A DNA stretch of 64,000 bases from Dryocosmus kuriphilus (lineage: Eukaryota > Arthropoda > Insecta > Hymenoptera > Cynipidae): positions 30,899,936 through 30,963,935 of the forward strand of contig CM076191.1 of assembly GCA_038277395.1 (NCBI GenBank), read 5' to 3'. The translations under genes were made by a program, and so were the position numbers. The notes under the pieces are model-generated. The model had not been told where the DNA came from, searched no databases, and saw nothing but the letters and a program-made list of their open reading frames with translations. Of the stretch, positions 46,021 through 57,545 are shown in pieces; position 1 is the stretch's first letter, and the number at the start of each line of letters is the position of its first letter.

Positions 46021-46295
46021 ACTAGCAAAGTTCTTAACTAGAACAAAACTTCACTGGAGATTCTTCAATATTTTTTCACTTCTTGCGCACGTTACACTCT
46101 GTAGGTTCAATGACAGACTGAAGCCTCTGCAATCTGATACACTTTTAATTTTGCCTTTAAATGCAATAGCCTTATTTCACAAGTCAATAATAAAGTACAC
46201 AAAAAAGACTACACTGGAGACTTTCTTCACTCAATATGAATCACTTGACAGACAACGCCGAACTGAGGTCACTCAGTTCCACTCGTTCTTTTATA

Positions 46296-46740
46296 AAATC
46301 GAGCGAAGCTGGGTGAATGTATATGTTTGTGTTGCATCGTATACATATGTAAATGAATATGTGTGAGTGAAATCGAGCGAAGCTGGGTGAATGTATGTGT
46401 TTGTGTGGCATCGTATACGTATGTAAAATGAAGATGTGTGAGTAACATCGAGTGAAGCTGGGTAAATTTATGTGTTTATGCGGCATCGTATATGTATGAA
46501 AATGAAGAAGTGTGAGTGAAATCGAGCGAAGCTGGGTGAATGTATGTGTTTGTGTGGCATCGTATACGTATGTAACTGAAGATGTGTGAGTAACATTGAG
46601 TGAAGCTGGGTAAATTTATGTGTTTATGCGGCATCGTATATGTATGTAAATGAAGAAGTGTGAGTGAAATCGAGCGAAGCTGGGTGAATGTATTTGTTTG
46701 TGTGGCATCGTATATGCATGTGAATGAAGAAGTGTGTGTG
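46296..46740. repeat. 73-bp minisatellite, six units
   Basis: Units begin ATCGAGCGAAGCTGGGT(G/A)AA and include GGCATCGTATA. They occur at about 46299, 46372, 46446, 46520, 46594 and 46668. Alternate units are more alike (higher-order doubling). The array abuts the right TIR. Confidence 0.88.
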
Positions 46741-48124
46741 TGTCAAATAATCTATGCATGTCGAAAAATTGCATCATTATGCGTGTTCCAACAGGCTTGA
46801 GATATTACGTCATCATGCTTGTCGAAATCTGTCTAGAGATGCCGCGTCGGAGGGGAAAGGGCGGGTGGGAAGGGAAGCGGAAGCCGGTGAGAGGAAACGC
46901 CACGGCTGAGGAAGCCGATGGAGAATGAGAGAGATAGAGAGAAAGAGAGAGAATATTCGAGAAGTAAATTCCAATACATAACCTTAATAGTAATGAGGAA
47001 CTTATTCTGACTTACGTTACAGGGAAAAGTGATTGCATTTCTTGAGCACAACCCAGAAAAATTGTTGTTTTTCAATATCTGATTATTTTGAGATTTTCGA
47101 GTTTTGATTCAGGAACTATTAGTCGCACAGAATTTTACAGGAAGGGAAAAGTGATTGAATTTCTTGAGCATAATTGTTGTTTTTCAACATCCGATTATTT
47201 TGAGATTTTTGTGTTTTGATTGAGGAACTATTAGTCGTATCGAATTTTACAAGAAGAAAAAGTGATTGCATTTATTGGGCACAATTTTTGTTTTTCAATA
47301 TCTGATTATTTTGAGATTTTTGAGTTTTTATTCAGGAACTATTAGTCGTACGGAATTTTACAAGAGGCAAAAGTGATTGCATTTCTTGAGCACAACTCAG
47401 AAAAATCGTTGTTTTTTAATATCTGATTGTTTTGGGATTTTAAATTATTGCATCATTTTGCGTAACGTGATGATCTATTGTGCAATATCGAGACTCCCCT
47501 TTTGCCCCTCCATCCCTTCTCACACCCATAATGCCATTAAAATAATGCGATCAGTGTTGGAGAGAGGGAGAGAGAGAGATAGAGGGGGAAAGCGTGTTCA
47601 AACCTGCATCGCGTACCTGTCGAAATAAACGAAGATGAATTCTCGCGCCTATAAACTTCTAGGATCAATGACATCAAGATAATGAGGTTAGTTTTAGAGA
47701 GAGGAGGAAAACACGTTTGAACCTGCATCCTGTTGAATTTATGCTCTTATATTTTAGTATACTAGCCGATGGAGAGTGAGAGGGAGAGAATTTTCGAGAA
47801 ATAAATTCCAATATATAACCTTAATAGTAATAAGGAATGCGGCGTTCACGCAAAGCTTGCAGTGGTGCTATATATGGTAAATACCTGCCCCAATATTTCT
47901 ACTTTACCGATACGGGGTAATACCGACTGTCTATAATGGACATTGGCGTCGTCTATCGGCGAAAAAAGAATTTGTTGTAGTGGAACCCTACCTTAACGAC
48001 CCAGGGTGACACCGACTGTCGATAACTTAGCACGGAAATGTACCACTGAGGGAGTAGTGGCGCCAACTGTCAGCCACAGCGCGAAGCTTGTCGTGGTGCG
48101 GCAGAACCCTACAGCTCTACTACT
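46707..48124 (-). repeat. Right TIR of the provirus
   Basis: About 1,418 bp, partner of 34757-36294. Divergence between arms is modest (scattered substitutions and repeat-number differences), so the insertion is old enough to have drifted. Confidence 0.9.
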
Positions 48125-48130
48125 TTCTAC
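48125..48130. repeat. Target-site duplication, right (ttctac)
   Basis: Identical to 34751-34756. Confidence 0.9.
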
Positions 48131-49085
48131 AATTTCAGGGGTTGTTTGAAAAAGCAGTAACGGGATCTAACTTTTTGCAACCTACCTAAATGTTTTATGG
48201 CTCTTTTTCTTCAGTGCAAAGTGTCAGAATGTAATATAAACGTAAATTATAATCTATTTTAATTCGAAGAGAGGATTTTGTGGTAGGGGTAGATTAGGGG
48301 TACAGCATCAAAAATTGTTTTTTTTTTTCCCCATTTTCTAGTCCCTATTTATTAGGTACAATAGTAAAAAATGAGAGCATGAAATAACTGAAATGAATAA
48401 TAGCGTGATTTTAAAAATTGTGGGGTAGAATGGCAGGTGGCGAGTATTCGATTCGACGCAATTTCGCGGGTTATGCGTGGACCAAAAGGAGTTCAATCAG
48501 AGCGTCAACAGTGGCATATATCGGTGTGGGAGTGGGAGAGTTGGGGTATGTACAAGGGAGCTTTTGCGAAGCCATCCCTTCAATCCCAGGTTGAAGCCCC
48601 TTTAACCCTCGTTCCCGCAGCCACTGTACTGGCACCATCAGCCCGGTGAGCGAAGCGAGGAGTTGGCGTCCCCAGCTCACTAGCTTCATGCCATATTCAT
48701 GGTTCATTATCATAGCGAATCATGGCCCATCAGCTTTTGATTGTCCGCCAGCGTTGTATAGTCCTAACTAATATGACTGCAGTAACCACGCAATTCTCCA
48801 GGATCGCTACAAAAAAGTTGCTTTCGGATGGATTATGGCAGCTTTTTTCTTCAACAAAAATTTACAAATCATCATACAATCTTCATATATCATAAAAAAA
48901 TTAGTAATACTCTCGAAATCAAATCAGATCTTGCTTTTCTAAAATTCAACATTAAATTTAATATAGGCCCATCTAATCCTCATAAAGTTAAGCTTCTACA
49001 AAGTCTCACGAAATTTGTTGAGTTTCCATAGAAGAAAAAACTTCAGTCGAATTTACTTGAATTTTTGCAAGACCTACTACTCTCT
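48131..49085. other. Right host flank of provirus, no gene recognised
   Basis: AT-rich, with a GC-richer patch 48430-48720 (short frames on both strands without domains) that contains GGTGAGCGAAGCG. No exon can be proven. Confidence 0.4.
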
Positions 49086-49280
49086 ACTTGGAGTGAAAAT
49101 GGCACTCGATCTTTAGAGTGAATGCTGTTTTCACTCCGTTCGAGTGAATTATTTGCGGAGTTTCCTCGAATAGAGTCACTGGACTCACTCGATAACATAG
49201 AGTGAAATGTTTCACTCGAAATTGTCGAGTGAGTCTTTATACCTGTTGTTTTTCACTCGGAGAAAGAGTGAAAGCCTCGG
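49086..49280. repeat. Cluster of GAGTGAA / TTCACTC motifs
   Basis: More than a dozen short copies of GAGTGAA in both orientations lie within 195 bp, giving many alternative hairpins. This resembles the CTAGT-motif ends of the element at 23531-24551, so it is probably a TIR-type element terminus. I did not find the partner end. Confidence 0.55.
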
Positions 49281-49585
49281 AGCTGACAAAAGACGCGATG
49301 CTTTGTTTAGCCACAGTTCATGTGCTCAGAGGTGTTAAAGTGTTTATAAAGTAAATAAACTATGAAATTTGCTAGTTTTAATAAGTTATTAGTGATATAA
49401 AGTGATATACAGTTTTAAGTTTTATTCATATAATTGGTGACTTAGAAGAGGTTCTGGTCGGATTACTGGAGGAATATGGTTTGTTTACACAGGATAAGTG
49501 TACAGTAATTCAAATGTAAACTTAAAGCATTCTCCAATGCTTTATATCGTTTATAATTAAATTTAATATTTTACATTATACGTAG

Positions 49586-49670
49586 GAAACTTTGGGCAAT
49601 CTGCAACATTTATCAAAATATTTGGTGCAAGAATCTGGAGTTCCTGAAGATCTTGCAGACATCTTAAGTG
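49586..49670 (+). other. Exon-like segment flanked by splice signals
   Basis: ATACGTAG|GAAACT...AAGTG|GTAAGAAT encloses an 85-nt open stretch reading ETLGNLQHLSKYLVQESG then VPEDLADILS. An upstream open stretch at about 49440-49482 (DLEEVLVGLLEEYG) could be an earlier exon, but the phases do not join cleanly. It may be the 5' part of a transposon or host gene; not recognised. Confidence 0.35.
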
Positions 49671-52324
49671 GTAAGAATTTTTAATTATTAGATGTTATAT
49701 TAGTAATTATTATAAATACATAGTTATTATATTTTATTAGTTTCTGAAACTCAATATTAGGACGCGCCTATTTCGCCTGACGAACCTAACATCACTTCGA
49801 GGTTAGGGGGTTCTCTTATTTCCTTTATATCATTTAATCATTTGTCAAAGCTTCCTAAATTAAAAGTACAGATATAAAATGTGTAATGTTTTTTAATTTT
49901 TAATTATTATTTTGTGTACAGTTTTACTGTGTAAGATTAAACTGCACTGATTTTAAATTTGAAATACTTTATTTCACTTGAAGAAATTTTATAGAGAGTA
50001 TAAACTACTATACAGTTCTTTGAAATTCCTCAGAACCTTAATTGTTTCTTTTATTGTTTCTCTATTGAGAATTGTTTCTTTATTATTCCTCTACTATCTA
50101 ATTGCTTCGTTTATTGTTTCCAATTGGTTCGATGTTAACTAAAACCTAGAAAGTTTTTCTGGACTTCGAAGAAAGTCTATTAAAATTTCTTGATTTTGTA
50201 GAAAGTCCCGTTGAAGTTTAGTAAACTCCTTGAAATTTCATAAAGTCTCACAAAGTTATATAAAATAGGTTTAAGACTTAGTAGAAGTTCTACCAAGTTC
50301 GTAAGTTTTTCTAAGTTTTAGGGATTCTTTAAGAACTTCAATCTTTCTATAAAGTTTCAAAAGTCTTACGAGTTCAACTGAAATCCATTTAAAAATTATA
50401 TATAGTCTAGAGTCCTATGAAATCTTTATAAGTTTTTAAAAATCTTATGGATTGCTTTCAGCTTTAATATAAACAATTAAAATCTCATGAAGTTCAACGA
50501 AATTCTACCTCGAATTCAACAAAGTCTCCTAAAGCTCCTTGAGGTTCAAAACATTTTGGATAAAACTCAGATCAAAGTCCCGAATCTCTAGAAAAATTTA
50601 ATTGCAGTTTAGTAAATGTCCTATAAGGTAGGTTATAATACTTCTAATTGAAGTACTTTTAATGAAAATTCAAAATTGATAAATTCAACTTTCATGAAGT
50701 TCCATAGAAATTTCTCTGGAAATTTTAAAATCATAAAAATGTTTTAAAAATGTTCCTTCATGTTCTGAAGTCATCCGAAGTCTCCTGAAGTTTTTTAAAG
50801 TCAAATAATGTGATAAAGTTTTACAAGAATTTCAAGCACCCAATATAATCAGAAGTAATGTACTGATCTTTTATAAAGTCTTTAAAAATCCTCTGAAACT
50901 TCAACTTCATGGAACTTAAAAGGACTTTTAGCAGACTCCAATGAGACCTTATAGATATACTTATAGACTTTTAAATTATTCATAACATTTTCACATGGAA
51001 TTTTTTACTGTTTAATAATTATACTTTATCGGATAAACCAATTAAAAATTAATTATCGGTTAAAATACTGAGTTTATAATAACTTTTGATGCAGAATCTT
51101 AACTTTCCAAAGAAATGAGACGTCTTATCAATCTAATTCAATTATTCTCTTCTGTCTGAGATCTACAATCTGGTTTGTAGAATAGTGAACTGATTCTTTA
51201 TCTGGTAGCATATTTTGCGATTCTTGAAAGATTTAGAGTCTAGTTTTCAATCTCGGAAAATCTAATACTGAAAAAGCAATCGATAGTGAACAAGAAATCT
51301 CTTTAAACCCGTAAGACTTGAGAAGGAAACTTCAGCGTTTGCTCATAAGTCGCTTTCATATTAAATATTTCGCTCCCTTAACGTTATTTTCCTTCGCTAT
51401 TCCATTTTACGCGACACTATATATGCTTATGGATATCCCCTTATGGACAATTTTTATCAATATATAGGCTAAGCGGTACAGTCATTGCCAGCGGATAGTC
51501 GTTGACAAGGATCGAATTAAAAGTTATGATATAAAGAAAAAATATATTCCAAAATAATAGTTTGAAAGTTTCGTATTCCATGCTTTTAAACATTAATCAT
51601 AAGAGGCTGAAAAATGTCTTTATACTGAGAAAATAAATTATTTTCTGTCATGAGCCAAGAAAAACAGATTTTAACGCCATTTTCTTGGGAATTTGACAAC
51701 GTGGTACAGTTCGTAAATCTGCCTTTTGTATATATTCGAAATTATTCTGGAGGTCCTAAGGTTAAATATCACAATACTTGAATCTATAGGACTCATATTT
51801 AATGCGCAAAGATTTTCAGTTTGAAGTTTTTACTGAGAAAATAACAATTTACGTCAACTGTTGGAAGACAATGATTCCAACAGTAGGCGCCATAGGAGGA
51901 ATTTTACTATCAAATCATAAATTAAAAGAATTATTTTGCTTACTAAAAAATCATACAAATGTAAACTTTCCGTGTATTGATGGAAGTGTGGACGAAGATC
52001 ATTTTAATACAATTTTATAAACTCTGCGGTAAAAGTGACATTACACCCGGTGGCAGACGCTATAAACAAACCGATCCCGTGAGATATATTGTGCGCATGC
52101 GTCGGTTCAAGCTCCACGTTTTACGCTGGCTTGAGAGCTTTCTCTAAAGATTTTCGATTTTTTTCTCCTAGCTTTGTCTATTACTACTCAATCAGGATAT
52201 GGCATAATAAAATTTGATCCGCTGTTTACTTTTTATGGCTTTCAGTCATAAATATTTATAATAATAATATATATCTCTTGCGTGGATTTAAATTAATCGG
52301 GTCACCTCTTTCTAATTGCACAGA
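49671..52324. other. No gene recognised; diffuse AAGTCT/AAGTTC repeats
   Basis: 50120-50980 is built from loose repeats of phrases such as TTTAAAGTCTT and GAAGTTC, an old degenerate tandem region. A 72-aa plus-strand frame (51802-52020) has no recognisable domain. No other signal. Confidence 0.4.
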
Positions 52325-52866
52325 CAGCTAGGTAGCACTATAATTAAATCTATAAAAAGTTCCGTGAAGCTTTCCCGAAACTCCAAATGCGAGGTTCAGA
52401 ATATTGCATTGAGAGGTTAGGGCAAGATTCATGCAACGAAGAAAATGTTCGCTTGCTTGGCAATGATGCACTGTGAAGCTCTGGAGATTTTGGGTTTATT
52501 CTATAACTTAATTCGATGCGCAGTAATATTCTATGGTACCAACGGCTGCGCAGTAGGTTTTTTCGTTCTCCCATACAGTCTCAAAATACCTTCGAGCACA
52601 TATGTATATCCAAAACTGTTTGTTTTCCAAAATTGCTTTAAAAACTAAAAATAATAACATTTCCCAAGTACCTTTCTGGAATGTTTCCTCAATATTGCTT
52701 AAAGATCGCAAAGCAAATCTTCCCTCAAGATTCAGTGGCAATACTGTCAAGCAAGCAGAAATTTTCTCCGTTGCACGAATCTTGCCCTATAACCTCACAA
52801 TACAATATTTCTAACCTCGCATTGGAGTTTCAGGAAAGCTTCACGGAACTTTTTGTGCTATCTGGG
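52325..52866. mobile_element. Inverted-repeat element with AAAAAGTTCCGTGAAGC arms
   Basis: Arms of about 115-130 bp (52325-52467 and 52741-52866) read AAAAAGTTCCGTGAAGCTTT inward from a TAGCAC-type end. The left arm has a 15-bp insertion after TAGCAC. The ~270-bp core has no protein. It is probably a non-autonomous TIR element. Confidence 0.65.
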
Positions 52867-54124
52867 ATATATTCCATGTATGAAAAAATTCCTAAGAAAA
52901 TGACTTCAACCTTACATAATACCTTAACAAAACTGAATTATCTTTTGGACGAAATAATTAGTTTCCTTTTGACGCACATTTTACAAAGTGAATGAATTTC
53001 ACACCGCAGTAATTCCTCTTTGTATTGCATCTCCATTGGAATCCGAAAATTTATTCTAATTTACTCTCTAGTTTTTTCTGTGTAACTAAGCGTGAAATGT
53101 ATCAATCTCCATATAGTTTTGGATATACGTATAAAGCACCATGTCATGAACCCTTGAGTTGGAGCCGTGGACGGACTGTCTCCCATCGGTGCGCCTTGAC
53201 TCAGTTTCGCATTAAGTATTCACGTTGATCCCAATTTGCGTGCAAGGAGCGTTCTAGGTGGAAACGGCCAATGTCGCGCCTCTACGTAAAACTTAGGGTA
53301 CTTAGGGCTTCAGTTTCCGAGGACGACAGGATTATCGTCGGTTGGACGGATTTAATTTTCCACTTTCTGAGTAATGCATGTTTTACCCACTCTACTCCGA
53401 TTTTCCTACAGTCGCTTGAAAATTCGCGAACTGACCCTAAAACTTATTCCCTCACCTTGCGGTTTCAATTTGTACTTTTCATATCAACTAACATATTCCG
53501 AATGAAAATAAAAGAATAAATTGTATAATATTTCTAAAGTTTCCTACAGAGGAATCACACACTCAAGACTCAGAAATAAATTCTCAGTAGTTTCTGGTTT
53601 TTTCTCGATTTTAAAAATTTCTCCCGCACGGAGAAAATTAGTATGGTCACAGTAACTAAATTTATCAAGTTACATTCAATATTGATGCATTGTCCTGTTG
53701 TTTTTATTCAGGCATCTTTTATTTACGTTGTCAGTTACAAATGGCATACTTACCATAACCACACGCTTTTAATTACAGTATTGTAGCTCCCACTACCATG
53801 GCATTTGTAGCTTATTCTCTTTTGTCTGGTGCAACTTCTTTCGTGCGAAGTTCTGCATTCTCATAATATGGTTGTCACAACCATACCTACCGCCTACCCC
53901 CCATTCTTATTTATTCCTTTTGGGGCTTCACTTGTCTAGTTACGCCAATGGAGGCTGGCACTTGATCAAAGAATAGGTCCTTTAGCGTAACTACCTCTAA
54001 ACGCCTGGGGGGCTTCACTTGCCTAGTTACGCCAATGGGCTGGATTCTTGACACAGCGGCGGCGTTGGCGGCGACGGCGGCGACGGCGAGATCCTTTTAT
54101 AATATAAATATATATATATATATA
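52867..54124. other. No gene; single CACGGAGAAAA terminus and GGC array
   Basis: CACGGAGAAAATTAG at 53632 matches the terminus of the 23531 element, but its partner is not seen. The repeated phrase TTCACTTGYCTAGTTACGCCAATGG occurs at 53928 and 54008. A GGCGGCGACGGCG array lies at 54057-54089. Confidence 0.45.
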
Positions 54125-54606
54125 CAAGTGGCACGAAAGTATGGAAACCCCTGAATAACTCAACAGGAATGAATTTTTTTTTTAAATATTAAATACAAAA
54201 GTTTTAGGAGTTTTCCCTGGCTATTCAATGGCGACCTGGGTTTGACCGTGACCATGACCTTCAAGGTCATATCAAGGTCAATTTCAATTTTTTAAATGGG
54301 AAGCTCCATTTTTTATTGGGGATTTGGAAAGAGCAGAAAATTTTACGTTCAATTATGACGTTGACCATGTCCTTGACCATGACCTTCAAGGTCATTCCAA
54401 GATCAAACTTTTTTTAAAATGGGGACCCCTATTTTTCATTGTGGATGTGGAAAGAGCCGAAAATTTTATCTTCAAGTTTAACCTTGACCATGACCTTCAA
54501 GGTCATTCAAATGTCACACTTGTTTTTTCAAACGGGAACCCCCATTTTTTATTGAGGATTTGGAAAGAGCAGGAAATTTAGCCTCCAAGTGTGATTTTAT
54601 CCATAA

Positions 54607-54770
54607 TCATGTCAGTTAAAGCAAGGCTAACAATCCCGGCCAGTTACGGCAAGGAGATGGCCCGACCAGTTAAGGCAAGCTAACGATCCCAGTCAGTTAA
54701 GGCACGGAGATGGTCCGTCCAGTTAAGACAAGGCTAACGATCCCGGCCAGTTAAGGCAAGGCTTACAACC
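54607..54770. repeat. Minisatellite with CAGTTAAGGCAAGG
   Basis: About five to six degenerate units containing CCAGTTAAGGCA and AACGATCCCGG. Confidence 0.7.
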
Positions 54771-54910
54771 TGTGTTCAAAATGTTCTCCACCAAAATCCT
54801 GGCTGACTCCTAGACGGACATAAAAATTTTCTATTGCACTCCTTATAATATCAGGTGTAATATCAGCGCAAGCATTGACTATTGTTTGTCTTAGATCTTC
54901 TAAATCTCGT
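54770..54910 (-). pseudogene. C-terminal fragment of Tc1-type transposase
   Basis: On the minus strand the stretch reads PRDLEDLRQTIVNACADITP followed by DIIRSAIENFYVRLGVSQD and FGGEHF. This is the typical last helix region of Tc1/mariner-like DDE transposases (LR..I..A...IT...I......F..RL..C....G.HFEH). No catalytic part remains. Confidence 0.65.
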
Positions 54911-55477
54911 GGGTTCCCATTTGAAAAAAAACAAGTGTGAACTCGGAATAACCTTGAAGGTCATGGTCAAGGTTAAATTTGAAGTTAAAATTTCCTGCTC
55001 TTTCCACATCTGCAATGAAAAATAGAGGTTCATGTTTGAAAAAACAAGTTTGACCTTGGAATTATCTTGAAGGTCATGGTCAAGGTCATATTTGAACGTA
55101 AAATTTCCTTCTCTTTCCAAATCCGCAACGAAAATTGGGGCTTCCCTTTTAAAAAATTGAAGGGGTTCCCATTTGGAAAACAAGTTTGACCTTGGAATGA
55201 CCTTGAATGTCATGGTCAAGATCATACTTGAAAGTAAAATTTCTTGCTCTTTCCAAATCCGCAATAAAAAATGGGGCTTCCCACTTAAAAAATTGAATTT
55301 GACCTTGATATGATCTTCAAGGTCATGGTCAAGGTCAACCAGATGTCACCATTGAATAGCCAGAGAAAAATCCTAAAACTTTTGTATTTAATATTTTTCA
55401 AAAAAAATTCATGCCTGATGAGTTATTCAGGGGTTTCCATACTTTTGTGCCACCCTGTATATATATGTAAACTGCTT

Positions 55478-57545
55478 TACAATTTTGGCCTTTGCACCAA
55501 ATATCGTAAACAGTATTAAGGTTGTCCAAATGACTTACTTTATCTTTGGTCAGTCTCAAGACAGTTGTAATCTCTCTTATTTTTTAAGGCAGTAGTTATA
55601 TCATCATCATTCGAAAAATTCTCGTGATCCGTTCTGATAATCCCTCTACGTGAGGAATGGTAATATAAAATCTAGTTTCAACATTTTGAACTGTTTGGTC
55701 AACGATACGTTGTTCTTTTTGCGTCAGAACTCTGTATACTTTTTTTGTATTTTTGAGGGTGGTTTGAACCGAAATTTAAACATCTTCCTGACCACGTTGG
55801 TTTGCGATACCAATTGAAGATTATTTTTTGGTTGTCATTCTCATGAAGCGTAACGTCTGGAAAATTTATTCGCATATTTTCTTCTTTTTCCAGCGTGAAT
55901 TTAGTACCAAAATCGTTGGAATTAAAAAATTGTAAAATGTGTTCTAGATATTTCGCTTTTCGGGAGCGCTACCAGAATGTCATCGACATATCTAAAGTAC
56001 AACTGTACCTGGAAGCCTAATTTTGGTAAAGCATGTTTATCTAAATCATCCGTGATAATGTCTGCTATAATTGTGCAGAGGGGGGAGCTCATCGGCCTCC
56101 CTCTTTCTTGGTAGTACGTTTTACCTTTAAAATTGAAGTCGGTACTATCAAGACATAATCTAAGTCCTCCTTTAAAATCTTCTCCCGCAATTTTTATTTT
56201 TTCACGAATTTGTTCCCATCTGCTTTGATCCGATAAAACTGCACCTTTTCTTTCGGTAGATTTGTAATAGTACATTGTGTTCGGCTTCAACGTTCACACA
56301 GTAATTTACGCGACGAAATTTCGATTTCTCGCGTCATTCATGGGAAATAACGAGCAGAGAGGGACCGGTTCGATGTGAACGATACACCTTCAAAACAGCA
56401 ATTTTTACAATTTGTGAATGTCGATTGAGTCTGCTTTGGTACGAAAGAGTAAGCCACGAAGTAAGCGCACTTGTTACGAGAAAGAAAGTGGGAGAGAGAG
56501 AGAGAGCGTGAGAATAGATTCTGTTCTACTACCTTTTCTGACGAAATTGACTCGTCGAAAGATGCCCACTGCGCATGACGACGCGTACGACAAACGAATT
56601 TTTCCCCGATATGCTATGCAGGACCCCCCACCACAAGCGTTTTTACTCGATATGGCAATGCATCACGCGCTTCCCAGAATGGCGCGAGAAACGGAATTTC
56701 GTCGCGTAAAAAGCATTACGACGTACAGCGAAATGAAGGCATGATTTCCTGGGATCATCATCTGTCCCATTTTTTTCACTAGATCGAAGCTGTTAAGCAC
56801 TCTCGATTTAGGAGCCACGACATTTTTGGCTATAATATTTTTAATAAATCGTGCTAAATCGTAAGTCCCGCTTTCTACATATGATACGATCGGTCTAAGC
56901 GGGGCATCTAACTAGCTTATGATTTTTCGAAAGACTACAGAATCTGCAAGGTTGAATGTGAGGTAACTTAAGACATCTTGCGGTGAGTTCATTAATGTAT
57001 TTTCCTAATTCACATTTCTTTACTAATTTGGTGACATCCCGTGCAATTTTTTTACTAGTATTTATCTTTATATCTCAAAACATAAGACTCGCTATCTTGC
57101 AACAGTTCATTTACTTTCGCTTCATAATTGTCTCTTTTTGTCGCAACTGTCACGTGACCTTTGTCTGCTTTTGTAAAAATAATATCCGGATTGGCTTTAG
57201 CAAATTTTTCGACTTCCTTGATTTCTTTCAAGGGTTGTGCGAGTTTCGATTTTACAGCGTAACCCGAGTTCATTACCCCACATATAATATTAGTGATATT
57301 TAATTTAACACGATTATGACCTGCTTCGTGTATTTTGTTGATATTTGACTCAACATCAACAACTTTGTTGTAAACAGGTTATTTTTTCTTTTCTGTTTTC
57401 AACCCACAATTTTTGCCTAGAATAGCAACTTTAGCCACATTTTCAGGTGTGTCAACTCCGGAAAGAATTTTGAACCATTTAGCGTTCAGTCTGGTACTAG
57501 AAAATGCGTTTCTAATTGATTCTGCATGATTAATTAGCGTTTAAC
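55478..57545 (-). pseudogene. Penelope-like element, reverse transcriptase with truncated GIY-YIG
   Basis: The minus strand reads from about 57545. The N-terminal part includes LNAKWFKILSGVDTPENVAK, then a stop near 57379, then IIFTKADKGHVTVATKRDNY. The RT core follows at 56290-55922: FKGKTYYQERGRPMSSPLCT and the catalytic YFRYVDDIL. Then come FNWYRKPTWSGRCLNF and, near 55520-55480, TVYDIWCKGQNCKAVYI, the beginning of the GIY-YIG endonuclease typical of Penelope elements. Breaks include several stops and shifts, a MITE at 56304-56710 and truncation by the Tc1/mariner element at 55457. Confidence 0.82.
56304..56710. mobile_element. 407-bp MITE inside the Penelope-like relic
   Basis: Inverted ends of about 36 bp (TTTACGCGACGAAATTTCG and partner). 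The body is GC-richer than its surroundings and has a (GA)n tract. A frame (56418-56744) runs through it but shows no domain. It separates the N-terminal and core parts of the reverse transcriptase. The target duplication is unclear. Confidence 0.7.

Larger units (their letters stand above)
34757..48124 (-). mobile_element. Polinton/Maverick-like provirus, 13,368 bp, with TIRs and 6-bp duplication but no integrase found
   Basis: The termini are AGTAATAGAGCTGTAGGG and, inverted, AGTAGTAGAGCTGTAGGG. The 6-bp flanks are ttctac at both 34751-34756 and 48125-48130. Long TIRs, a 5'-AG start and a 6-bp duplication are the diagnostic Polinton/Maverick signature. The cargo reads leftward: polB, PLA2/linker/protease, minor capsid, 49-aa ORF, major capsid, 202-aa ORF and 95-aa ORF. 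I searched the remaining gaps (36588-37361, 41472-42136, 45774-46706) and saw no rve integrase and no FtsK-like ATPase. Several genes are frameshifted, so this copy is not autonomous. Confidence 0.93.
54125..55457. mobile_element. Fold-back Tc1/mariner element with TA duplication
   Basis: The ends are CAAGTGGCACGAAAGTATGG and, inverted, CAGGGTGGCACAAAAGTATGG, bounded by TA (54123-54124, 55458-55459). The long arms (about 54125-54600 and 54905-55457) consist of ~125-bp tandem units, each with GACCTTCAAGGTCA. The centre has a CCAGTTAAGGCAAGG minisatellite (54607-54770) and a transposase fragment. It is Tc1/mariner by TIR sequence and TA target. Confidence 0.82.

Noticed and set aside
54324..55264. 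Frames such as MERAENFTFNYDVDHV in the fold-back arms
   Set aside because: They are read through ~125-bp tandem units on both strands and disappear outside the repeats.
56418..56744. 108-aa plus-strand frame within the MITE at 56304-56710
   Set aside because: It has no domain, overlaps the MITE end and interrupts the antisense reverse transcriptase; it is most likely fortuitous in a GC-richer MITE.
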